A stretch of DNA of 64,000 bases, taken from the NCBI RefSeq assembly GCF_014201825.1, contig NZ_JACHFJ010000010.1, positions 1 through 64,000 of the forward strand. Reading direction: 5' to 3'. How positions within the stretch are numbered: the stretch's first letter is position 1; the number at the start of each line of letters is the position of its first letter. Below, piece by piece: positions 25,994 to 35,007 of this stretch. A model generated the notes under the pieces. The model was not told where the DNA came from, did not search any database, and saw only the letters and a list, made by a program, of their open reading frames with translations. The position numbers were made by a program, and so were the translations under genes. This DNA is from Acidocella aromatica. GTDB taxonomy: Bacteria > Pseudomonadota > Alphaproteobacteria > Acetobacterales > Acetobacteraceae.

Positions 25994-26674
25994 ATGGTCA
26001 AGTTCGAGGATGTATGGCTGAAGTACCGGCATCCGGCGCGCCAAGGCGATGCCGCGCCCGAGGCCCTGCGCGGCATCAGCTTCGAGATCCCGGAAGGCGG
26101 GTTCCGCTGGCTCATCGGCCCCTCGGGCGCTGGCAAGACCAGCTTGCTCAAGCTCATCTACCTGGCCGAACACCCAGCCAAGGGGCGTATCGACATCCTC
26201 GGCACCGAGGCCGCCAAGATCTCCCGGCGCGACGCCGCCCTGCTGCGCCGGCGCATCGGCGTGGTGTACCAGGATTTCCGCCTGCTGCCGCAGCTCTCGG
26301 CCTATGACAACGTAGCCCTGCCCATGCGCCTCGCCCGGCGCAACGAGACGCAGATCCACGCCGATGTCACCGAAATCCTGCGCTGGGTCGGCCTTGAAAA
26401 CCGGCTGCACGCCCGGCCCGATGAACTTTCCGGCGGCGAGCAGCAGCGCATCGCCGTCGCGCGCGCCGTGGTCGCCCGGCCCAAGCTGCTGGTGGCCGAC
26501 GAGCCGACCGGCAATCTGGACGACGAACAGGCGCACCGGCTGATGCATCTCATCACCGCGCTCAACCGGCTGGGCACCACTGTGGTAGTGGCCACGCATA
26601 ACATGGGGCTGGTGGAAGGCTGGCCCGCCCCGCGCCTGACCATCGAACACGGCAAGCTGACCCATGCGGAATGA
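25994..26674 (+). CDS. ftsE: Cell division ATP-binding protein FtsE
   Basis: The protein has 226 aa and is an ABC ATPase with Walker A GPSGAGKTS, the Q-loop VYQDFRLLPQ, signature LSGGEQQR and Walker B LLVADEPTGNLDD. The YQDFRLLP motif is typical of FtsE. With FtsX it forms a membrane complex that activates septal peptidoglycan hydrolases in many bacteria. It overlaps ftsX by 11 nt. The N-terminal region has a short insert (YRHPARQGDAAPEALRG) compared with E. coli. Confidence 0.93.
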   Translation: MVKFEDVWLKYRHPARQGDAAPEALRGISFEIPEGGFRWLIGPSGAGKTSLLKLIYLAEHPAKGRIDILGTEAAKISRRDAALLRRRIGVVYQDFRLLPQLSAYDNVALPMRLARRNETQIHADVTEILRWVGLENRLHARPDELSGGEQQRIAVARAVVARPKLLVADEPTGNLDDEQAHRLMHLITALNRLGTTVVVATHNMGLVEGWPAPRLTIEHGKLTHAE

Positions 26675-27563
26675 ACCCCGCCGCCGCGCGGATTACCTCG
26701 GCCTGCGCGAGGCGCTGGGCGACAGGCTTCTGCCCGTGCTGGTGGCGGCGATGAGTTTTCTCGCCGCCCTGGCCATGGCCGGGGCGCTGGCCAGCGCCAC
26801 GCTCGCCACGCGCTGGCAGGGGGATGCCGCCTCGCAGCTCACCATCCAGGTGCCGCAGCCCACCGCCCCGGATGCCAGCGGCAAGGCCCCGCGCCTCGAC
26901 TCGGTGATGGCGGCGCTGAAAACCATGCCGGACGTGGCGGATGAACAGGTGATGAGCCCGCAGGACGTGACCGCGCTGATCTCCCCCTGGCTCGGGGCCG
27001 ACCCGGCGCAGCTCGGCCTGCCCTTGCCGGGCGTGATCTCGGCGCGCTGGGTGGGCGCCGCCCCGCCGGATGCGCTCGGCCCAACGCTGGAAAAACTCAG
27101 CCCCGGCACACTGGTACAAACCGGCGCGCTCTGGGCCTCACGCGTGGCGGCCCTCACCACCAGCCTGCAGGCCTGCGCCGCCGCCATTCTCATCATCGTG
27201 GCGCTGGTCGCCGCCGCCGTGGTCGCCGTGGCCACGCGTTCGGGCCTCGCGCAGCGGCGCGAGACGATCACGCTAATCCACGCGCTGGGCGCGCTGGATG
27301 ACGACATCGCCGGGCGCTTCGCCGCGCGGATCACCTTGCTCACCCTCGCCGGCGCCGCTGCCGGGGCGGTGCTGGCCCTGCCCGTGCTGGCTTGGCTGGG
27401 GGCTCTGGCCGCCCCCTTCGCTGGCCCGGCGCAGATCAACGACGTCTTCAACCTGCCGCCCGCGCTCATGTTCGCCCTGCCGGGGCTGCCCATCATCGCC
27501 GCCGCCATTGGCTGGGGCACCGCCCAGCTCACCGTACGCGGCTGGCTGCGGAGCCTGCCCTGA
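26664..27563 (+). CDS. ftsX: Cell division protein FtsX
   Basis: The protein has 299 aa with the FtsX layout: a cytoplasmic N-terminus, a first transmembrane segment at about residues 25-48, a periplasmic domain to about 165, then three membrane segments (about 170-190, 222-248 and 265-290). FtsX couples ATP hydrolysis by FtsE to periplasmic hydrolase activation. Start ATG at 26664 lies within ftsE; its stop overlaps the ATG of the YdcF-like gene (TGATG). Sequence conservation is low, as usual, and position after ftsE carries much of the call. Confidence 0.88.
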   Translation: MRNEPRRRADYLGLREALGDRLLPVLVAAMSFLAALAMAGALASATLATRWQGDAASQLTIQVPQPTAPDASGKAPRLDSVMAALKTMPDVADEQVMSPQDVTALISPWLGADPAQLGLPLPGVISARWVGAAPPDALGPTLEKLSPGTLVQTGALWASRVAALTTSLQACAAAILIIVALVAAAVVAVATRSGLAQRRETITLIHALGALDDDIAGRFAARITLLTLAGAAAGAVLALPVLAWLGALAAPFAGPAQINDVFNLPPALMFALPGLPIIAAAIGWGTAQLTVRGWLRSLP

Positions 27564-28192
27564 TGGCTCGCCGCCCGCTCCGGCGCCGCCGCGCCTCGCC
27601 CCTGCGCTGGCTGCTGCGCGCGGTGCTGGGGCTGGCGGGGCTGTGGCTGACGGGCTTTGCCCTCTTCCTCGTTGCGGTATTCACCGCCGAACCGCCCAAC
27701 CCGCTCCCGCCCGCCGACGGCATCGTGGCCCTGACCGGCGGGGATAACCGGATCAGCGCCGCTCTCGCCTTGCTGACCGAGCATCAGGCGCCGCTGCTGC
27801 TCATCTCGGGCGCCGGGCGCGGCACCTATCTCGGCGATTTCACCGCCGACGACACCGCCGCCATCACCCGCTATGCCAGCGCCATCACGCTCGGCCACAT
27901 GGCCGGTACCACGCATGGCAACGCGCTGGAGGCCGCCGCCTGGGCCAAGGCGCACGACATGCACTCGCTGATCATCGTGACCGCCGACTACCACATGCCC
28001 CGCGCCATGCAGGAGATGCGCCAGAAGCTGCCGGGGGTGACGCTGATCCCCGATCCTGTCCGTCCGCCCGCCATGCGCAAGATGATCAGCCTGCAGACCC
28101 TTAGGTTGCTTGCCGGGGAGTATACGAAGTACCTAACCGTGCGCGTCGGGCTTGGCAGGCTCGCCGCGGGACTGCTCAACACGGAATCCTGA
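27563..28192 (+). CDS. YdcF/SanA-family (DUF218) envelope protein
   Basis: The protein has 209 aa. A basic N-terminus (ARRPLRRRRAS) precedes one membrane segment (about residues 17-39). The DUF218 domain follows with ADGIVALTGGDNRISAAL, LLISGAGRG and the conserved TADYHMPRAM near the C-terminus. Members are implicated in envelope integrity, but no reaction is established. The start is coupled to the ftsX stop (TGATG), and plsC follows 10 nt after its stop, so ftsEX-ydcF-plsC is probably one transcript. Confidence 0.82.
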   Translation: MARRPLRRRRASPLRWLLRAVLGLAGLWLTGFALFLVAVFTAEPPNPLPPADGIVALTGGDNRISAALALLTEHQAPLLLISGAGRGTYLGDFTADDTAAITRYASAITLGHMAGTTHGNALEAAAWAKAHDMHSLIIVTADYHMPRAMQEMRQKLPGVTLIPDPVRPPAMRKMISLQTLRLLAGEYTKYLTVRVGLGRLAAGLLNTES

Positions 28193-28202
28193 TTCTAAAC
28201 AC

Positions 28203-28889
28203 ATGCGTTTTCTCCGTCACACCGCTTTCCAGGCCGTCATGATCGGCAGCGGCACCGTTCTCAGCCTGTGGGCGGCATGCTTCGCCCAGTTCCGACCGGA
28301 TGGCATCGTGCGCAGCGCCCAGCTCTGGGCGCGGATCTGCCTGTGGGCCTTGCGCGTCTTCTGCGGCATCACCGTAAAGGCCGAGGGGCTGGAGAACCTG
28401 CCCGAGGGGGGCGCGATCATCGCGGCGCAGCACCAATCGGCGCTGGATATCCTGATCTGGCTGACGCTGGTGCCCCGCCCGGCCTTCGCCTTCAAGCGTG
28501 AGCTGCGGCGCATCCCCGTGTTCGGCTGGCTGCTGGAGCCCGCGGGGATGATCCCGGTAAACCGTGGCGGCGGCCGCGCCGCGCTGCGCGAGCTGGTGAC
28601 GGGTGCCAGGCACGCCGTCGAGGCTGGGCATCAGGTCATCATCTTCCCCGAAGGCACGCGCCTAGCCCATGGTGCGCGCGGGGAACTGCGCCATGGCATC
28701 GCCGCCGTGGCCCAAACCGTACCCGCGCCGCTGCTCCCCGCCGCCACGGATTCCGGCAAATGCTGGGGGCGCAACTCCTTCAGCAAAACCGCCGGGACCG
28801 TGCATATCTGGCTCAAGCCCGCTTTGCCGCACGGGCTGAAGCGCGAGGAGCTGCTGCGCGAGCTGGAGACGACCTACTACGGGGCTTAA
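28203..28889 (+). CDS. plsC: 1-acyl-sn-glycerol-3-phosphate acyltransferase
   Basis: The protein has 228 aa. It acylates lysophosphatidic acid to phosphatidic acid at the inner membrane. Conserved acyltransferase blocks are present: HQSALD (HX4D), FKRELRRIPVFGWL, GMIPVNRGGGRAAL and FPEGTRLAHG. A membrane segment lies near the N-terminus (about 8-28). ATG at 28203 was chosen because it directly opens the family N-terminus (MRFLRHTAFQ). The 3' end overlaps the convergent MFS gene by 4 nt. Confidence 0.93.
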   Translation: MRFLRHTAFQAVMIGSGTVLSLWAACFAQFRPDGIVRSAQLWARICLWALRVFCGITVKAEGLENLPEGGAIIAAQHQSALDILIWLTLVPRPAFAFKRELRRIPVFGWLLEPAGMIPVNRGGGRAALRELVTGARHAVEAGHQVIIFPEGTRLAHGARGELRHGIAAVAQTVPAPLLPAATDSGKCWGRNSFSKTAGTVHIWLKPALPHGLKREELLRELETTYYGA

Positions 28890-30001
28890 GCCACCGTTTC
28901 CGCCAAGAAGAACACCGCGGCGAGCAGGGCGGCGTCGATCCCCAGGGCCGAGGCGAGACCCAGATGATTCGCCACCAGCCCGATCACCACCGGCCCGGCC
29001 AGGAACCCGGCATAACCCAGCCCCACCACCGCCGGCATGGCATGGTGCGCGGCCATTTGCGGCACACGGGCGGCGGCGCTGAACACCAGCGGGGCGATGT
29101 TGCCGGTGCCAAACCCGACCAGCCCAAACCCCAGCACGCCCATCCAGCCGGAGGGGATGAGAATGGCGAGCAGGAAGCCGAGCACGGCCACTGCGCAGCC
29201 CAGGCGCATGACCCAGGGCGCCCCCAGCCGCGCCGCCACGGCGTCGCCCGAAAGCCTTGCCGCCGTCATCGCCACGGCGAAGGCGGCGTAGCCCAGCGTC
29301 GCCGTATCCAGCGGCATGTTGCGTGAGAAGCGCAGGAAGATGGTGCTCCAATCCGTGGCCACGCCCTCGGTCATGAAGCAGGTGAAGCAGCAGATCCCCA
29401 GCAGCAGCGTGGCCCGGTTGGGCAGGGCGAAGCGCTTGCCGTCGGCGGGCGGGTCCTCTTCCTTGCCCGCCAAACGCGGGGTCTGCGAGAGGATCAGCAA
29501 TATCGTGGACGCGGCCAGCACAGCGCAGCCTGCATTGGTCACGCCAAGGCGCAGCAGCAGGCTGCTCGCCAGCGCCACCACCAGCGTGCCGAGGCTGTAG
29601 CAGGCATGATAACCCGACATCTGCAGCTTGCCGCTCAAGCGCTCCACCACCGCGCCCTGGGCGTTGAGCGAGATATCCAGCACCCCGAACATGGCACCGT
29701 AGACGAACAGAATCGCGGTGAACAGCAGCGGCGAGGGCGCCACGGTAAGGCCCGGCAGCAGCAGCCCCACGGCCAAACCCGCCGCCGCCAGCACAACACG
29801 GCTGCCCCAGCGCGCCAGGGCCATGCCCGCCAGCGGAATAACCAGCACCCCGCCCAACCCGCCGGCGAACAGGATCAGCCCGAGCGTCCCGTCATCCAGC
29901 CCGAAACGGATTTTGGTGAAGGGGATGGTAATGGCCCAGACGGAGATCCCGACACCGGCCATGCCGAAGAACAGCCGCATCGTCCATGATCTATTCCCCA
30001 T
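28886..30001 (-). CDS. MFS transporter
   Basis: The protein has 371 aa with 11-12 hydrophobic segments and the glycine-rich, charged loops of the major facilitator superfamily, including GMALARWGSRVVLAAAG at the 2-3 loop position. It resembles YbjJ-like carriers, but substrate cannot be assigned. ATG at 30001 follows GGGAAAT at short spacing. It lies 43 nt downstream of hpnL on the same strand and may be read with it, though a link to hopanoids is only positional. Confidence 0.75.
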   Translation of the reverse strand: MGNRSWTMRLFFGMAGVGISVWAITIPFTKIRFGLDDGTLGLILFAGGLGGVLVIPLAGMALARWGSRVVLAAAGLAVGLLLPGLTVAPSPLLFTAILFVYGAMFGVLDISLNAQGAVVERLSGKLQMSGYHACYSLGTLVVALASSLLLRLGVTNAGCAVLAASTILLILSQTPRLAGKEEDPPADGKRFALPNRATLLLGICCFTCFMTEGVATDWSTIFLRFSRNMPLDTATLGYAAFAVAMTAARLSGDAVAARLGAPWVMRLGCAVAVLGFLLAILIPSGWMGVLGFGLVGFGTGNIAPLVFSAAARVPQMAAHHAMPAVVGLGYAGFLAGPVVIGLVANHLGLASALGIDAALLAAVFFLAETVA

Positions 30002-30005
30002 ATTT

Positions 30006-30019
30006 CCCGGCTAGCCGGG
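30006..30019. repeat. 14-bp perfect palindrome between hpnL and the MFS gene
   Basis: CCCGGCTAGCCGGG is a perfect palindrome lying 4 nt before the MFS start codon and 25 nt past the hpnL stop. No T-run follows. It could occlude the MFS ribosome binding site or be an operator. The function is not shown. Confidence 0.3.
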
Positions 30020-30044
30020 GGTTTACGGGGCGTCAACCCATGGT

Positions 30045-31028
30045 TCAGATGGTCGCCTTGAGCTTGCGCGCCTCGAGTCCCTGCCAGACGATGAGCACCG
30101 GCACGGCGACAACGAAGTCCCGCGCGCGGCGCAGCAGAGAGAGGGAGAGGGCGACATCGGGCGGCACGCCGAAGATGCCGCCGAGCGCGGTATAGGCGGC
30201 TTCCTGGATGCCAGCACGGCCGGGAATGAAGAAGGCCAGCGCCATGATCGCGTGCAGCATGGCCTCGACACAAACGGCATCGGCGAAGGAGAGCTGCACG
30301 CCCAGCGCGTGGAAGCCGATGAAGGAGGCGGTGGCGGTGCCGAACCAGCAGAACAGGTGGAACAGCGCCGAGAGGGCCAGGCGGTCCCGCTCGCCATACA
30401 TAATGTCCAGCGCCTGCTGCAGACGGTCGATATTGGCGGCGGCCCCCTCGCCCGTGGTTCCGGCGATGCGTAGCGCCAAAGCGCGGAAGATCTTCGCCCC
30501 CGAGCCGCGCTGCGCCAGGATCAGCCCAACCCCCAGCACCACCGCCACACACAGCCCGATGGCCACGGGCAACAGCAGCTCCGAGCCCGGCGCCTTGCGC
30601 GCGAGAATGGACAGCCCGATGCCGATGAACACGAGCTGGGCCAGGAATTCGGTGGTGACATCGCCCAACGTGGAGGCGATGGCATCGGCGGTGGAAACCC
30701 CGCCCATGGTGATGACCCGCGCCCCAAGCACAAAGCCACCCACCTGCGAGAAGGGCAGGAACTCGCCCGTGGCATCGCGCACGGCGCGGCCCCAGGTGCA
30801 GAGCCAGTAGCTGCCCATCTGGTGCGAGCGCAGCAGCATGCGCCAGCACAGCCCCAGCCCGGCCACAATGCCGAGCTGGGCCAGGACATAAGCGCCGAAA
30901 CCCGCGCGGCTCACCGAGGTGAGCACCCGCAACACATCCGCCGCCCCGAAATAAATGACCAGGACGGTTATGACCACGATACCCGCGAGCGCAAAGCCCG
31001 CGGGCAGGAGTTTCATCTTTTGGCTCAA
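30045..31028 (-). CDS. hpnL: HpnL-family integral membrane protein
   Basis: The protein has 327 aa with about eight membrane segments and belongs to the lysylphosphatidylglycerol-synthase-TM/UPF0104 group. The C-terminal block FIPGRAGIQEAAYTALGGIF followed by LSLSLLRRARDF is characteristic. HpnL members co-occur with hopanoid genes, and the best guess from the family is a role in hopanoid or lipid traffic; the biochemical activity is unknown. It follows the ferritin-like gene by 7 nt on the minus strand, in a pair divergent from hpnA-shc. Confidence 0.8.
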   Translation of the reverse strand: MSQKMKLLPAGFALAGIVVITVLVIYFGAADVLRVLTSVSRAGFGAYVLAQLGIVAGLGLCWRMLLRSHQMGSYWLCTWGRAVRDATGEFLPFSQVGGFVLGARVITMGGVSTADAIASTLGDVTTEFLAQLVFIGIGLSILARKAPGSELLLPVAIGLCVAVVLGVGLILAQRGSGAKIFRALALRIAGTTGEGAAANIDRLQQALDIMYGERDRLALSALFHLFCWFGTATASFIGFHALGVQLSFADAVCVEAMLHAIMALAFFIPGRAGIQEAAYTALGGIFGVPPDVALSLSLLRRARDFVVAVPVLIVWQGLEARKLKATI

Positions 31029-31035
31029 GACTTTG

Positions 31036-31932
31036 CTACTTTTTCGGCCTGATGAAGAGGCGCGCGAGGCGCGCCAGGGTTGGAGCGGTGACCGGCCTCT
31101 TCAAACGCGGGTCGTAGCCCGCCATTCGCCGGTCGTTCTCCACCAAGCATATATCAATCAGCTTGGCCGGGTCCATCTCACCGGCGATCGACTCGGAGCC
31201 GTTCACCGTGAAATTTGCGTCAGCTCCCTCCAGCCCATCCACATCCTTGGCCAAGCCGATGCGCTCCCACAGCAGGTAAGCGTACACCGCCGCCACCTTC
31301 AGCTCGAAGAAGGGGCGCTTCCACCACGCCATCGTGGCGCGCTTCCAGGCGATGAAGTTGGTGAAGAAGAGGATATGCCGCGCCTCCTCCTGCACCACCG
31401 GCTCGAAGGTCTCGACCAGCGCCTCGGGGAAGTAACCGGACTGACGGGCCATTTCGAACAAGCCGAAAGCGAAGAAGCTATCGAGGCATTCGGAATAGCC
31501 GGTGACCAGGAAGCCCCATTCGGCATCGTTCGGCAGGGCGTACTCCTCGTCCGGCTTCACCACAATGCCATACGCGGCGACGAGGCGGGAGAGTACATCG
31601 CGGTGGCGGCGCTCCTCGCCCGCCATGTGCACCAGCGCGTCGCGCAGCGGTTTTTCCTTCACCGTGTGGGAGAAGAACTCAATGCGGGCGCCGGCCTTGT
31701 TCTCGGTCTGCACCGCGATGTCCCAGATCGGCAAGGAGGTGATGCGCTTCAGTGCGTCCGGCTCCAGCTTCGGCCAGTCCAGCACGGCAGGCCTGTAGGG
31801 GTTGTAGGTCGCCGCCATCAGCTCGGTGAACATCTCGAAATGTTCCTGGCTGCCGGGCCGGGCCGGGCCGGGCTTCGGGAACGCCCAGTGCCGGGCGTTG
31901 TAATCGGCGGTTGCTACGGCGGTATCGTCCAT
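31036..31932 (-). CDS. Ferritin-like diiron-carboxylate protein linked to the hopanoid cluster
   Basis: The protein has 298 aa and no signal peptide. Two carboxylate-histidine motifs, EERRH (residues 106-110) and EEARH (182-186), with nearby acidic residues (such as Glu77, Glu85, Glu149 and Glu160), are the pattern of a four-helix ferritin-like diiron site. Ferritin-like proteins of this size include oxygenases and desaturases, and no specific subfamily was recognised. The start given is the second of tandem ATGs, with GAGG just upstream; ATG at 31944 is the upstream alternative. It lies 7 nt before hpnL and 110 nt from divergent hpnA. A role in hopanoid or membrane-lipid oxidation is inference from context. 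Confidence 0.65.
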   Translation of the reverse strand: MDDTAVATADYNARHWAFPKPGPARPGSQEHFEMFTELMAATYNPYRPAVLDWPKLEPDALKRITSLPIWDIAVQTENKAGARIEFFSHTVKEKPLRDALVHMAGEERRHRDVLSRLVAAYGIVVKPDEEYALPNDAEWGFLVTGYSECLDSFFAFGLFEMARQSGYFPEALVETFEPVVQEEARHILFFTNFIAWKRATMAWWKRPFFELKVAAVYAYLLWERIGLAKDVDGLEGADANFTVNGSESIAGEMDPAKLIDICLVENDRRMAGYDPRLKRPVTAPTLARLARLFIRPKK

Positions 31933-32042
31933 CATAAACCTCATGGTTGCGCCAAAAGCGTCAATGCGTTCTACAGGCCCCAGACCGGCGCTGATATTAC
32001 GGGGCGAGGCGGCGGCGTTGCAAACCTGAGGGGGCTTGGATT

Positions 32043-33041
32043 TTGGCGCGAGGCGATCTGGTGCTGGTCACGGGAGCGACCGGTTTTGTTGGCGCGGCGG
32101 TGGCGCGGACATTGCAGCAGGCGGGATTTTCGGTGCGCGTGACCGCGCGGGCCGGCTCTGACCTCAGGAATCTCAAGGATTTGGCCGCCGAGATCGCCGC
32201 ACTCGATCTCAACGACCCCACGGACTTCGCCCCGGCGCTGGCCGGGTGCCGTTACCTGTTTCATGTCGCCGCCGATTACCGGCTCTGGGTGCCGGACGTA
32301 GCCGCCATGCGCAAAGTGAATATCGACGGCAGCGTGGCCCTGCTGCGCGCCGCCCAGGCCGCCGGAGTGGAGCGCAGCGTGTACACCAGTTCCGTGGCGG
32401 CACTTGGTCTGGCCGAGGATGGCAGCCCGGCCGATGAGCACACGAAGGTAAAGCCCGCGCACCACGTAGGCGCCTATAAGCAAAGCAAGTACGACGCCGA
32501 ACAGGCCGTGCGCGCGCTCGCGCAGACCGGGCAGGACATCGTGATCGTCAACCCCTCCACTCCCGTGGGACCTGGCGACGTGAAACCGACCCCGACAGGG
32601 CAGATGATTCTCGACGCCGCGCGGGGCAAAATGCCCGCCTATGTGGATACCGGCCTCAACGTGGTGCATGTGGACGATGTGGCGGCAGGCCATCTGCTGG
32701 CGCTGGAAAAGGGCCGAACGGGCGAGGCTTATATATTGGGTGGCGAGGATCTGATGCTGGGCGAGCTGTTCGCCATGATCGCGCGCATGACCGGGCGGGC
32801 TGCGCCGAGTCTGCGCCTGCCCATCGCGCCGCTGATGCCGCTGGCCTGGGTGATGGAGCGGATCGCCGAGATCACCGGCAAGACGCCGCTGATGACCCCG
32901 GACATCCTGAAAATGGCCCGCAAGAAGATGTTTTTCTCCTCCGCCAAGGCCAAGGCCGAGCTGGGCTACGCCCCCCGCCCGGCCGAGGCCGCCGTGGCCG
33001 ATGCGCTGACTTGGTTCAGAACTGAGGGACTGCTCGCATGA
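32043..33041 (+). CDS. hpnA: Hopanoid-associated sugar epimerase HpnA
   Basis: The protein has 332 aa and is an extended short-chain dehydrogenase with VTGATGFVGAAVAR at the N-terminus and the catalytic YxxxK in AYKQSKYDAE. FHVAADYRLWVPD and NPSTPVGPGDVKPTPTG are typical of HpnA. Its exact substrate in hopanoid side-chain or related sugar metabolism is not known. The start is TTG at 32043, supported by GAGGGGG (32028-32034) at 8 nt. The stop overlaps hpnB (ATGA). This is the first gene of the hpnA-shc run. Confidence 0.92.
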   Translation: MARGDLVLVTGATGFVGAAVARTLQQAGFSVRVTARAGSDLRNLKDLAAEIAALDLNDPTDFAPALAGCRYLFHVAADYRLWVPDVAAMRKVNIDGSVALLRAAQAAGVERSVYTSSVAALGLAEDGSPADEHTKVKPAHHVGAYKQSKYDAEQAVRALAQTGQDIVIVNPSTPVGPGDVKPTPTGQMILDAARGKMPAYVDTGLNVVHVDDVAAGHLLALEKGRTGEAYILGGEDLMLGELFAMIARMTGRAAPSLRLPIAPLMPLAWVMERIAEITGKTPLMTPDILKMARKKMFFSSAKAKAELGYAPRPAEAAVADALTWFRTEGLLA

Positions 33042-34141
33042 TCGTCTTTCTCGCCTTTCTCATCTGGCTGTATCTGTTTTTCCTGCATGGGCGGTTCTGG
33101 GAATCCGCTCCCGAGCTGCAACCCGCCACGCCGCTCGGGCACCCGGATGTGGACATCATCGTCCCTGCGCGGGACGAGGCCGAGACCATCGGGCCGGTCA
33201 TCGCCTCGCTGGTGAACCAGGATTATCCCGGCAAGTTCCGCGTCATCCTGGTGGACGACAACTCCACCGACGGCACGGTCGAAAAGGCCGGGCAGCATGA
33301 GCGCCTGACCATTATCACCGGCCAGCCCAAGGAGATCGGCTGGTCCGGCAAGCTCTGGGCGCTCTCCCAGGGCATCAAGGCCAGCACCGCCCCGGTGCTG
33401 ATGTTCTCGGACGCCGACATCACCCACGACCCGCGCCATTTGGCCACGCTGGTCTCGCGGCTGGAGATGCCCAAGGCGGACATGGTCTCCGAGATGGTGA
33501 AGCTGAACTGCACCTCCTGGCCGGAGCGCTTCCTGATCCCGGCCTTCGTGTATTTCTTCCAGATGCTCTACCCCTTCGCTTTGGCGAACGCCCCGGCCTC
33601 GCGCGTGGCGGCGGGGGCTGGCGGCACGGTGCTGATCCGGCGCGAGGCGCTGGAGCGCATCGGCGGCATCGAGAAGATCCGCGGCGCGCTGATCGACGAT
33701 TGCTCGCTGGCGCGCGAGGTGAAGAAAGGCGGGCCGATCTATATCGGCCATTCCGGCCTCGCCACCTCCATCCGCCCCTACCCGCATGTGCGCGATATCT
33801 GGAACATGATCACCCGCACCGCCTTCACCCAGCTGCATTACTCGGCGCTGTGGCTGGTGGGCGCCATCGCCGGGCTGACGCTGGTCTGGCTCGTCGCGCC
33901 CTGCGCCATCCTGTTCTCCGGCTTCGGCTGGCGGTTCTTCCTGGGCCTCGCCACCTTTGGCCTCGCCTGCCTGAGCTATTTGCCCACGCTGCAACGCTAT
34001 AAGCAGCCTTATTACTTCGCCCTTGCGCTGCCGGGCATCGCGTTGTTCTACATGGCCGCGACCATCGCCTCCGCCGTGAATTACTGGCGCGGCACCGGGG
34101 CGCAGTGGAAGAGCCGCGCCTATGGAGGGGAAGCCAAGTGA
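33038..34141 (+). CDS. hpnB: Hopene-associated glycosyltransferase HpnB
   Basis: The protein has 367 aa and is a GT2-fold glycosyltransferase. An N-terminal membrane segment precedes IIVPARDEAETIGP, VDDNSTDGT and the metal-binding SDADITHDP. C-terminal membrane segments lie at about 270-300 and 315-345. HpnB is found in hopanoid clusters, but its acceptor is not established. It overlaps hpnA (ATGA), and its stop overlaps the GTG start of hpnC. Confidence 0.92.
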   Translation: MIVFLAFLIWLYLFFLHGRFWESAPELQPATPLGHPDVDIIVPARDEAETIGPVIASLVNQDYPGKFRVILVDDNSTDGTVEKAGQHERLTIITGQPKEIGWSGKLWALSQGIKASTAPVLMFSDADITHDPRHLATLVSRLEMPKADMVSEMVKLNCTSWPERFLIPAFVYFFQMLYPFALANAPASRVAAGAGGTVLIRREALERIGGIEKIRGALIDDCSLAREVKKGGPIYIGHSGLATSIRPYPHVRDIWNMITRTAFTQLHYSALWLVGAIAGLTLVWLVAPCAILFSGFGWRFFLGLATFGLACLSYLPTLQRYKQPYYFALALPGIALFYMAATIASAVNYWRGTGAQWKSRAYGGEAK

Positions 34142-35007
34142 TCGCCAACGACAACGCCAAGCCCCAGAAGCCACAGGCCGCCGCCGGGGTGGAAGCCTGG
34201 TCCGGCAAGGACAAGGGGGACGAGAACTTCCCCGTCGGCTCGCTGCTCATCGTCAAGGCGCTGAGGCCGCATATCCACGCCTACTACACCTTCGCCCGCA
34301 ATGCCGACGATATCTCGGACAGCCCCAGCCTGAGCGCGGCCGAGAAGATCGCCCGGCTGGACGCGATGGAAGCCGTGCTGACCGGCGCGCAGGAAGAGGG
34401 CAGCCCGAGCGCGGCCAAGCTGCGCGCTAGCCTCGCGGAGACGGGGGTGGATGCCATCCATGCCCGTGAGCTGCTGATCGCCTTCCGCCAGGACGCGACC
34501 AAGACCCGCTACGCCAACTGGGAGGAGCTAATGCAGTATTGCCGCTACTCCGCCGCCCCGGTGGGCCGCTATGTGCTGGCTTTGCATGGCGAGAGCGAGG
34601 CGACCTGGCCGTCATCCGACGCGCTCTGCGCCTCGCTCCAGGTGCTCAACCACATGCAGGACTGCGCCAAGGATCTGCGCGACCTCGACCGCTGCTACAT
34701 CCCGCAGGACTGGCTGGGCGAGTTCGGCCTGGGCACCGACGCCATCGCCCGCGGCGAGACCGTGCCCGATCTGCGCGTGGTGTTCGACCGCATGCTGGAG
34801 CTGACGGAGAAACTCAACGAGCAAGCCGCCGAACTGCCGCGTCTTGTGAAATCCCGCCGCCTGCGCGTGGAAACCGCCGTAATCGCGAGGCTGGCCAAGC
34901 GCCTCACCGCCAAGCTTCGCTCGGGCGACCCGCTGGCCACCCGCGTGAAGCTGACCAAACTCGATTTTATCGCCGCCACGCTGGCGGCGCTGAGGTACGC
35001 CGCGTGA
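34138..35007 (+). CDS. hpnC: Hydroxysqualene synthase HpnC
   Basis: The protein has 289 aa of the trans-isoprenyl-diphosphate synthase (squalene/phytoene synthase) fold. HpnC converts presqualene diphosphate from HpnD to hydroxysqualene. The first Asp-rich motif is YTFARNADDISDS, the second lies in MQDCAKDLRDLDRCYIPQDW. The GTG at 34138 has an excellent ribosome binding site, GGAGGGG (34124-34130), and overlaps the hpnB stop. Its own stop overlaps hpnD (GTGA). Confidence 0.93.
   Translation: MIANDNAKPQKPQAAAGVEAWSGKDKGDENFPVGSLLIVKALRPHIHAYYTFARNADDISDSPSLSAAEKIARLDAMEAVLTGAQEEGSPSAAKLRASLAETGVDAIHARELLIAFRQDATKTRYANWEELMQYCRYSAAPVGRYVLALHGESEATWPSSDALCASLQVLNHMQDCAKDLRDLDRCYIPQDWLGEFGLGTDAIARGETVPDLRVVFDRMLELTEKLNEQAAELPRLVKSRRLRVETAVIARLAKRLTAKLRSGDPLATRVKLTKLDFIAATLAALRYAA

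Noticed and set aside
28886-30001. MFS protein as a hopanoid transporter
   Set aside because: The only support is proximity to hpnL; the sequence offers no substrate clue.
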